10,630 nt of DNA from Comamonadaceae bacterium (GTDB lineage: Bacteria; Pseudomonadota; Gammaproteobacteria; Burkholderiales; Burkholderiaceae_C), in NCBI GenBank assembly GCA_947374485.1, contig CANCCF010000141.1, positions 1-10,630 of the forward strand, read 5' to 3'. The position numbers and the translations under genes are program-made. The notes below the pieces were generated by a model that was not told the DNA's origin, searched no databases, and was given only the letters and a program-made list of their open reading frames with translations. This document shows, piece by piece, positions 1 through 5,190 of the stretch. Every line of letters starts with the position of its first letter. Position 1 is the first letter of the stretch.

Positions 1-102
1 TGTGTCGCAGTTCCAGCCACCGTCCTTGCCCACGGCGCAAGGCAGATTGTTCTGAGGCCCGGACATGGCCCTTGGGCTAGGCATTCGCCCTGAAGCAAGC
101 AT
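1..102 (-). CDS. Possible small or N-terminal partial CDS running off the left edge
   Basis: An open frame begins with an ATG at 102-100 whose A is shared with the TGA stop of the GST gene (TGATG), a typical layout for translational coupling, and it stays open to the window edge (34 codons). In-frame alternative starts are ATG at 84-82 and at 66-64. From the last one the peptide reads MSGPQNNLPCAVGKDGGWNC, with two Cys and a Gly/Trp-rich stretch. None of the three starts has a well-placed Shine-Dalgarno; AGGG-like runs lie only 2-3 nt upstream of the ATGs at 84 and 66. I do not recognise the family. A frame this short could be open by chance in GC-rich DNA, so the case rests on the stop/start overlap and the shared direction. 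Confidence 0.3.
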   Translation of the reverse strand, partial: MLASGRMPSPRAMSGPQNNLPCAVGKDGGWNCDT

Positions 103-752
103 CAAGCAGCGCGGGTGAAAAAAGCCTCTTGCAGTTGCTCGGTGGCCGCCGCCCGCTGCACCGCCGGGCGCTGGCGCATGTGCGTGATATAGGCGCCAAG
201 GGCGGGCAGGCTGTTGGCCGGGCGCTGCAAGTTGCGCGTCCAGCAGCACAGCACAAAGGCCATGCAGTCGGCGGCACTGTAGTGCGCGCCCAGCAGCCAA
301 GGGCCGCCGCTGCTGTGTAGCTGGGCTTCCAGTTGGTCCAGCATGGGTGCCAGGCGCGCTTCGGTGCGCGCGCGGAAATCGGCCACGCCTTCAGCAGGCA
401 CATAGCGCTCAGCATAAAAGTACTGAACCAGCGTGGCCTGCAAAGTGTTGGATAACCAGGTGAGCCATTTGTAGGCCTGCGCGCGCTCTGGCGTGCCCAG
501 CGCGGGCAGCAGATGGACCTGTGGATGCGTGTCGGCCAGGTGCATGAGGATGGCCGGCGTCTCGTACAGCACCAGAGCGCCGTCCTGCAGCACCGGGATC
601 AGCCCGTTGGGGTTGAGCCGCAGGTATTCGGGCGACTTTTGCGCGTTGTGCGCGCGGTCCACCAGGCACAGCTGGAAGGGCACGCCCAGCTCTTCCAAAA
701 AGATGTGCGGCATCAGGCTGGCGTCGCTGGGGTGGTAGTGGAGTTGCAACAT
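102..752 (-). CDS. Glutathione S-transferase family protein
   Basis: This 216-residue cytosolic protein has the usual length and two-domain layout of bacterial GSTs. A thioredoxin-like N-terminal domain covers about residues 1-78. It carries the cis-proline segment LNPNGLIPVL (46-55) and the Glu-Thr pair E64-T65 of YETPAI, the equivalent of the Glu-Ser motif that holds the gamma-glutamyl group of glutathione. An all-helical C-terminal domain spans about 85-205. The N-terminal active-site loop reads HPSDASLMPHI. Compared with beta-class GSTs (PGACSLSPH), the catalytic Cys is replaced by Ala11, leaving Ser12 as the likely glutathione-activating residue. A good ribosome-binding site, AAAGGA, lies 7 nt before the ATG (plus-strand 760-765). 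The gene follows the deacetylase after 29 bp and is probably the next cistron of the same operon. Its substrate cannot be told; conjugation or dehalogenation of electrophiles, or glutathione-dependent peroxide reduction, are all possible. Confidence 0.9.
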   Translation of the reverse strand: MLQLHYHPSDASLMPHIFLEELGVPFQLCLVDRAHNAQKSPEYLRLNPNGLIPVLQDGALVLYETPAILMHLADTHPQVHLLPALGTPERAQAYKWLTWLSNTLQATLVQYFYAERYVPAEGVADFRARTEARLAPMLDQLEAQLHSSGGPWLLGAHYSAADCMAFVLCCWTRNLQRPANSLPALGAYITHMRQRPAVQRAAATEQLQEAFFTRAA

Positions 753-759
753 GCGGGGA

Positions 760-765
760 TCCTTT
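760..765 (-). promoter_or_regulatory. Ribosome-binding site of the GST gene
   Basis: On the minus strand AAAGGA is followed by a 7-nt spacer and the ATG at 752-750. It is the clearest Shine-Dalgarno in the window and supports the chosen GST start. Most other cistrons in this cluster have weak or no visible sites and may depend on translational coupling. Confidence 0.6.
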
Positions 766-781
766 GGAACGCGGGCGCCGA

Positions 782-1816
782 TTATGCAAAGGCCTGCAAC
801 ACGTTCACCGCGTTGATGCCCACTTCTTCCACCGCATAGCCGCCTTCAAAAATCACCACGGTGGGCAGGCCGGTCTGGCGCAGGCGCTCACCCACGCGCA
901 GGTAGTCTTCGCTTTGCAAGGTAAAGCCGGAAATCGGGTCCCCGGCAAAGGTGTCCACGCCCAGCGACAGCACCAGGGCTTCGGCGCCAAAGCGGGCTAT
1001 GGCGGCCAGCGCCACTTCCAGCGCGTCCGACCAGTGGCCGTAGTCGGTGCCGCGTGGCAGCGGCAGGTTGAGGTTGGCGCCCTCGCCTGCGCCCTCGCCG
1101 GTCTCGTCGGCATGGCCCAGGAAGAAAGGATATTCCGTGCGCGGGTCGCCGTGGATGCTGGCGAAGAACACTTCCGGGCGCTTGTAAAAAATGTCTTGCG
1201 TGCCGTTGCCGTGGTGGTAGTCCACATCCAGTACGGCCACGCGTTTCATGCCCTGGTCACGCAGGTATTGGGCCGCCAGCGCGGCGTTGTTCAGAAAGCA
1301 GTAGCCGCCGAAAAAGTCGGCACCGGCGTGGTGGCCGGGCGGGCGGCTCAGGGCAAAGGCCGCGCGGTCCCCTTTGGCCACGGCCTGTGCCGCACTCAGC
1401 GCGCAATCGGCACCGGCACGCGCCGCCACCCAGGTGCCAGCCGTCAAGGGCGAGCCCGCATCGAACGAGAACAAGCCCATGCGCGCAGCAAAGTTGTCGG
1501 GCAGCACATCGCTGCGAAAGCTGCGCGTGGGCCAGACCGAGGGCAGCGCATCAATCGTGGCGTTGGCCGGGTCCAGCGCCACCCATTCGCTCCAGGCGCT
1601 TTCCAGAAAGGCGAGATAGCGCGGGCTGTGGATGGTGGTGAGCGCGCTGGCGTCAAAGGCCTGCGGTGCACAGACCTCGCCGAGCTTGCGGCGCCGCAGT
1701 TCGGCCAGCACATGGTCGGCCCGCGCGGGCACTTCGTGGCAGGGCACCAGTGCGCCGCGGAACATTTCAAACTGGCCCTGGTGCTGGGCGTGGAGGTGGT
1801 TGAAGAAGGTTTTCAT
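782..1816 (-). CDS. Histone deacetylase family protein (acetylpolyamine deacetylase-like)
   Basis: A 344-residue zinc-dependent deacetylase of the arginase/HDAC fold; in bacteria this branch usually removes acetyl groups from acetylpolyamines or other small amides in the cytoplasm. The N-terminus (FEMFRGALVPCHEVPARAD, residues 16-34) resembles acetylpolyamine amidohydrolases, with a long lead-in before the core. The active-site parts are all present: the His pair H162-H163 in RPPGHHA, zinc ligands D199 and H201 in LDVDYHHGNGTQ, third ligand D288 in SLGVDTFAGDP, and the transition-state Tyr327 in EGGY. The frame stays open upstream to 2479, but that extension lies over the hydrolase gene in another frame. 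The ATG at 1816-1814 gives the expected N-terminus and overlaps the hydrolase stop as ATGA, indicating translational coupling. The exact substrate (acetylputrescine, acetylspermidine, other amide or acetyl-lysine) is not determined by the sequence. Confidence 0.92.
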   Translation of the reverse strand: MKTFFNHLHAQHQGQFEMFRGALVPCHEVPARADHVLAELRRRKLGEVCAPQAFDASALTTIHSPRYLAFLESAWSEWVALDPANATIDALPSVWPTRSFRSDVLPDNFAARMGLFSFDAGSPLTAGTWVAARAGADCALSAAQAVAKGDRAAFALSRPPGHHAGADFFGGYCFLNNAALAAQYLRDQGMKRVAVLDVDYHHGNGTQDIFYKRPEVFFASIHGDPRTEYPFFLGHADETGEGAGEGANLNLPLPRGTDYGHWSDALEVALAAIARFGAEALVLSLGVDTFAGDPISGFTLQSEDYLRVGERLRQTGLPTVVIFEGGYAVEEVGINAVNVLQAFA

Positions 1817-2529
1817 GTTGGTTGATTTAACCACCGCTCGAACGCCGCAGTCACCACTTCCGGCTGCTCCATGGTGGACATGTGTCCGCATTGTTCGACG
1901 ATGCACAGCTCGGCGCCCGCAATGGCGGCTGCCATGCGCGCGTGTTGCTCGGGCGGGCTCCACAGGTCCTCGCGGCCGGTGAGCACCAGCGTCGGGCAGA
2001 TGATGGTGGGCAGCACCGGCGCTGCGTCCGGTCGGCTTAACAGGGCGTTGATTTGCGCGGCATATTGCTCGGCGCTGCTGCGCGCGAGCATGTCCAGCAC
2101 GGCTTCGAACACCGGTGTGCCGTGGCGCGAGGGGTGCACCATGGGCTTGGCCCATTGCTCGGCCATGGTGCGCATGCCCCGGCTCTCGGCGAGTTGCAGC
2201 AGGCCCATGCGCCCGGCGCGCTCGCGCGCTCCCGCGTCGCCTGCGGCCAGCGGATGGGTGCCGGTGTCCAGCAGGGCCAGGTGGTGCACGCGAGCGGGCG
2301 CCAGACGCAGCACTTCCAGCGCCACACGGCCGCCCATGCTGTGACCAGCCAGGGCAAAGCGGGGCGCAGGTGCCGTGTCCAGCACATGCTGGGCCATGGC
2401 GGTGATGGAGTCGCGCAGGCCATAGTCGGGCACGTGGCAGTGCACGCGCGGGGACAGGGCCTCGATTTGCGCGGCCCAAGCGGCGCTGTCGCAGACCAGG
2501 CCGGGCAAAAGAATAAGGGTGTTGGGCAT
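1813..2529 (-). CDS. Alpha/beta fold hydrolase
   Basis: A 238-residue single-domain alpha/beta hydrolase, the usual length for the family, without signal peptide and so probably cytoplasmic. It starts with a typical first strand and oxyanion segment (LILLPGLVCDSAAW, residues 5-18). The nucleophile elbow is GHSMGG with Ser64. The acid is probably Asp188 in LTGREDLWSPPEQ and the base His216 in QCGHMSTMEQPE, so the catalytic triad is complete. The cap region (about 90-165) is Ala- and Met-rich and does not reveal the substrate; ester or lactone hydrolysis is the most general expectation. The gene starts 10 bp after the stop of the sensor kinase, without a clear Shine-Dalgarno. Its stop TGA lies within the ATGA overlap with the deacetylase start, so it looks like an internal cistron of one operon. 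I assign no gene symbol because similar proteins have many functions. Confidence 0.9.
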   Translation of the reverse strand: MPNTLILLPGLVCDSAAWAAQIEALSPRVHCHVPDYGLRDSITAMAQHVLDTAPAPRFALAGHSMGGRVALEVLRLAPARVHHLALLDTGTHPLAAGDAGARERAGRMGLLQLAESRGMRTMAEQWAKPMVHPSRHGTPVFEAVLDMLARSSAEQYAAQINALLSRPDAAPVLPTIICPTLVLTGREDLWSPPEQHARMAAAIAGAELCIVEQCGHMSTMEQPEVVTAAFERWLNQPT

Positions 2530-2539
2530 GGGGTCGATC

Positions 2540-3862
2540 TTAGACAGAAGTGGCAGGCAGGCACACGGTCACCACCAGGCCGGGATGGGCATTGTCGATG
2601 GTGAAGCTGCCGCCATGCGCCAGCGCCACCAAGCGGCACAGGTACAGGCCCAGGCCCACACCGCCACCCGCGCGGGTGCGGGCGGAGTCGGGACGGTAAA
2701 AGGGTTGTGCCAGTTGGCCCAGCTGTTCGGGCGCGACGCCGGCGCCGAAGTCGCGCACGCCGATGTCCACGCCGCCAGAGGCATTGGCCTGCACGCGCAC
2801 CAGCGGTGCTTGCGCAGCCTCTCCACTGTGGCGCACAGCGTTGTCGAGCAGGTTGCGCAGCAGCAGGCGCATGCGGCTGGGGTCCAGCAGCAGTGTGGGC
2901 AAGGTGGTTGCGATGTCGGTTTGCACAGGCTGATGCAGGTCAGCCACTACTTCTCGCACCAGCAGCTGAAAATCCACGGCCTCACAGTGCAGAGCGGCGT
3001 GGCGGTTGGACAGGCGTTCACTCTCCAGCAGGTCGGTTACCAAGTCGCGCATCAGGGCCAGGTCGCGCAGCAGGGCTTCGCGGCTGGCTTGCAACTCTGC
3101 TGTTTCGGGCAGCAGCTCGGTGTTGAGCCGGGCACGCGTGAGCGGGCTGCGCAGCTCGTGGCTGATAGCCAGGAGCAGGCTGCGCTTGGCGTCCAACATC
3201 TGCTGGATGTCGGCGGCCATGGTGTTGATGGTGGCGGCCAGTTCGCCCAGTTCATCGGGGTTTTTGGGTTTGTACACGGCAATGGGTTGCGCGAAGTCGC
3301 CGGCGCCAAAGCGCAGGGCACCTGCGCGGATGTCGTCCAGCGGACGCAGCAGCCGGCGCACCCGTTTATAGGCCAGGGCGGTGAACAGCAGCAGCAGGGC
3401 CAGCGTGGTCCAGCCAATAAAACGCGGCCGGTCGTTCCAGGCGGCCACGCTCAGCGCAAAGGTGATGCGGTGGCCATCTGCCGTCCTGCGCTCCAGCAGG
3501 CGCTCCTCCTGGTCCCAGTGGCTGTTGTCGCGCCAACGCTGCGCATGGTCGGGGTGGCCCGGTTGATCGGGCTGGCTACGCCAGTTGACCACCGGCCCGC
3601 TGATGGCAATGCGCAGTGGCAAGCGGTCTGCCAGGCTTTGCGCGCGTGCCACGTCGGGCGGGCTGCCAATATCGGCCGCGAGGCGGTCCACATAGTCGAC
3701 GACCAAAGGGCGCGCCGCATCGCGCCAGCCGATGCTGAGCGCGGCCTGCATACCGCCCATGAAGGTGGCGGCCATGGCCAGCGCCAGCAGCACAAACAAG
3801 GCCACCAGACGCACGCGCAGAGAGTGCGTCAGGGCGCGGCGGGAGCGCCGCATCCAGCTCAT
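2540..3862 (-). CDS. Sensor histidine kinase (HAMP-HisKA-HATPase)
   Basis: A 440-residue inner-membrane sensor kinase of the EnvZ/CpxA/RstB type. A membrane helix at about 18-38 is followed by a periplasmic loop of roughly 110 residues (39-147), a second helix at about 148-165, and a HAMP linker (about 166-219, with the conserved RRLLRPLDDI). The phosphoacceptor H-box is AISHELRSPLTR with His235. The ATPase domain shows an N-box (LLRNLLDNAVRHS, 335-346), G1 (DFGAG, 371-375), an F-box (PFYRPDSA) and G2 (GGVGLGLYLCR, 400-410). It should autophosphorylate His235 and phosphorylate the partner regulator encoded just upstream. Its start codon overlaps the regulator's stop by 4 bp (ATGA), the usual pairing of cognate partners. 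The periplasmic domain is not one I recognise, so the signal is unknown. The neighbouring Spy/CpxP-like lipoprotein suggests envelope or metal stress. Confidence 0.94.
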   Translation of the reverse strand: MSWMRRSRRALTHSLRVRLVALFVLLALAMAATFMGGMQAALSIGWRDAARPLVVDYVDRLAADIGSPPDVARAQSLADRLPLRIAISGPVVNWRSQPDQPGHPDHAQRWRDNSHWDQEERLLERRTADGHRITFALSVAAWNDRPRFIGWTTLALLLLFTALAYKRVRRLLRPLDDIRAGALRFGAGDFAQPIAVYKPKNPDELGELAATINTMAADIQQMLDAKRSLLLAISHELRSPLTRARLNTELLPETAELQASREALLRDLALMRDLVTDLLESERLSNRHAALHCEAVDFQLLVREVVADLHQPVQTDIATTLPTLLLDPSRMRLLLRNLLDNAVRHSGEAAQAPLVRVQANASGGVDIGVRDFGAGVAPEQLGQLAQPFYRPDSARTRAGGGVGLGLYLCRLVALAHGGSFTIDNAHPGLVVTVCLPATSV

Positions 3863-4554
3863 GGCCGCGCCTTGTTCAAAGCCAGCGTGTAGCCCGCATT
3901 GCGCAGCGTTTTGATGCAGTCCAGCGGCTCCAGCTTTTTGCGCAGGCGGCTGACCACAATGTCCACCGCGCGGGTGAGCAGCTCTACCTCGCGGCCGCGC
4001 AGCTGGTTGAGGATGTCGTCGCGGCTGAAGACCTTGCCGGGCTCGCGGGCCAGCATCAGCAGCAAATCAAACTCGGTGCTGGTGAGGTTGATTTCCTCAC
4101 CTGCCCGAATCACGCTGCGGCTGGCGGCATCAATGTGCAGGCCTTCGAACTGCAGGCTTTGCTCGCCCAACGCCGCAGCCAGCGCGGGCCTTGCCACCCG
4201 GCGGCGCAACACGGTTTGCAAACGCGCCACCAGCTCGCGCGGCTCGAAGGGCTTGGGCACATAGTCGTCAGCGCCCAGCTCCAGCCCGACGATGCGATCC
4301 ATCACCTCGCCGCGTGCGGTGAGCATGATGATTGGGATGTCGCTGTCCTTGCGGATCGCGCGGCACAGGGCAAAGCCGTCCATCTCGGGCAGCATCACGT
4401 CCAGAATGGCGGCGTCAAAGCGTTCGCGTTGCAAGAGCGCCAGCCCCAGACTGGGCTTGAGCGCACACTCCAGCTGAAAGTCGAAACGCGCAAAGTAAGC
4501 CGCCAGGGGCGGGCCCAGTTGCGCGTCGTCGTCGATCAACAGAATGCGTTGCAT
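3859..4554 (-). CDS. OmpR/CpxR-family response regulator
   Basis: A 231-residue DNA-binding response regulator of standard length. The receiver domain (1-115) has the acidic pocket D8-D10, phosphoacceptor Asp52 in ILDVMLPEMDG, switch Thr79 in MLTARGE and Lys101 in VPKPFEPREL. The C-terminal winged helix (about 133-226) carries the typical TSTEFDLLLMLAREPGKVFSRDDIL and the wing-side RAVDIVVSRLRKKLEP and TLRNAGYTL. It should be phosphorylated by the kinase with which it overlaps by 4 bp. The overall pattern is closest to the CpxR/RstA branch, judged from memory. It begins 42 bp after the lipoprotein stop; I see no convincing Shine-Dalgarno before the ATG. The start is chosen because MQRILLIDDD is the canonical beginning of a receiver domain. 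Confidence 0.95.
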   Translation of the reverse strand: MQRILLIDDDAQLGPPLAAYFARFDFQLECALKPSLGLALLQRERFDAAILDVMLPEMDGFALCRAIRKDSDIPIIMLTARGEVMDRIVGLELGADDYVPKPFEPRELVARLQTVLRRRVARPALAAALGEQSLQFEGLHIDAASRSVIRAGEEINLTSTEFDLLLMLAREPGKVFSRDDILNQLRGREVELLTRAVDIVVSRLRKKLEPLDCIKTLRNAGYTLALNKARP

Positions 4555-4596
4555 AAAGCGATTGTCACGCCTGCGCCCAAGCCCAGCGCCATGTCT

Positions 4597-5082
4597 TCAA
4601 CCGCGATGGAACCAGCCGGGGCGGCCTTCCATGTAGTCGCGCACTTTTTGCTGTTGCGCGGCATTCAGGCTGTCATAAAAAGCGGCGAGGGCCGTGACCA
4701 CTTCCGGGCTCTTGGTCTGCACGGCGGCAGTCTTCTCGTTGATCAGCGTCTGTGCCTTGGCCGCGTCAAACTTGGGGCCCGCGATCAGGGACTTGAGCTC
4801 GGCGCGCGGGTCCGTGGTCTGGCCCACAAGCGCCTTGCGCTGCTCAAACATCTTGTCGCCCACGGTTGCCAGCAGCTTCTTCTGGTCGGCGTTCAGGTCC
4901 AGCTTGCCGGCAACCCGGTCGACCATCTTGTCGCGCTTTTGCGCGTATTGCTCGGGGGAGATGTTGGCACCCCATTCGCGGTCGCCACGGTGGCCGCAGG
5001 CCGAGAGGCTGCCGATGACCAGGGTGGCGCCAAAGATGCCAAACAGGGCGCGGCGCAGGTTGCGTTGGAAGAAGGGTTTCAT
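4597..5082 (-). CDS. Spy/CpxP-like (LTxxQ) periplasmic lipoprotein
   Basis: A predicted 161-residue envelope protein. The first 28 residues form a lipoprotein signal: basic start (KPFFQRNLRRA), hydrophobic stretch (LFGIFGATLVIG) and lipobox LSAC with Cys29 as the lipidated residue. The mature part is helical and highly charged and contains two LTxxQ-like motifs, LNADQ (63-67) and LNAAQ (139-143), as found in Spy, CpxP and ZraP-type proteins. The length fits that group. Such proteins act as periplasmic chaperones, as metal-responsive accessories, or as inhibitors of a Cpx-type sensor kinase. The gene lies directly upstream of a CpxR/CpxA-like pair, which supports that kind of role here. I place the start at the ATG at 5082-5080 rather than an in-frame ATG at 5118, because the signal peptide begins there. 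The upstream AAGAAAG is only a weak ribosome-binding site. The binding partner or metal is unknown. Confidence 0.82.
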   Translation of the reverse strand: MKPFFQRNLRRALFGIFGATLVIGSLSACGHRGDREWGANISPEQYAQKRDKMVDRVAGKLDLNADQKKLLATVGDKMFEQRKALVGQTTDPRAELKSLIAGPKFDAAKAQTLINEKTAAVQTKSPEVVTALAAFYDSLNAAQQQKVRDYMEGRPGWFHRG

Positions 5083-5139
5083 GGCGGTCTTTCTTGCCCG
5101 GTGCGGGCGGTTGAACATGAACGCAATGATCGCAGCGGC

Positions 5140-5164
5140 CCGCCCTGAGCGGGTGTCAGGGCGG
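5140..5164 (-). terminator. Perfect inverted repeat between uvrA and the lipoprotein gene
   Basis: On the minus strand CCGCCCTGA, a 7-nt loop and TCAGGGCGG form a perfect 9-bp stem, located 22 nt past the uvrA stop codon. It could end uvrA transcription, but no T-tract follows on the minus strand, so it is not a textbook rho-independent terminator. It could equally be an mRNA-stabilising hairpin or a regulator-binding palindrome. On the plus strand a T-rich stretch follows it, but no plus-strand gene is present to terminate. Confidence 0.4.
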
Positions 5165-5190
5165 TATCGCTTTGTTTCGGTTTATGTCAA
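5162..5190 (-). promoter_or_regulatory. Candidate promoter for the lipoprotein / two-component cluster
   Basis: A perfect -35 hexamer TTGACA (5190-5185) overlaps the TGA stop of uvrA. At 16-17 bp spacing there is only a poor -10 (GATACC or ATACCG). The A-rich segment between them (ATAAACCGAAACAAAG) vaguely resembles a degenerate direct repeat of the kind CpxR-type regulators bind. That makes it an activator-dependent promoter candidate, perhaps autoregulated. The evidence is one good hexamer plus position, so confidence is low. Confidence 0.25.

Noticed and set aside
1..93. Plus-strand frame ending in TGA at 91-93, possibly the end of a convergent gene
   Set aside because: It has no motif, is short, and would be the only plus-strand gene. 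The minus-strand frame with a stop/start overlap fits better, though neither is proven.
764..1825. 353-codon plus-strand frame opposite the deacetylase
   Set aside because: It is composed of Ala/Gly/Arg/His/Gln-rich sequence without motifs and is fully antisense to a convincing enzyme gene, a common effect in GC-rich DNA.
782..2479. A 565-codon version of the deacetylase starting at 2479
   Set aside because: The first 221 codons overlap the alpha/beta hydrolase in another frame and read as Arg/Ala/Pro-rich shadow sequence. The deacetylase family begins at the Met at 1816.
2519..3892. 457-codon plus-strand frame opposite the sensor kinase
   Set aside because: It is Gln/Ala/Gly/His-rich without motifs and mirrors the codon pattern of the kinase on the other strand.
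4597..5118. Longer lipoprotein starting at 5118
   Set aside because: The extra 12 residues (MFNRPHRARKTA) would precede an already complete signal peptide. The ATG at 5082 gives the normal n-region.
4135..5148. 337-codon plus-strand frame opposite the regulator and lipoprotein
   Set aside because: It spans two well-supported minus-strand genes and the gap between them and shows no recognisable domain.
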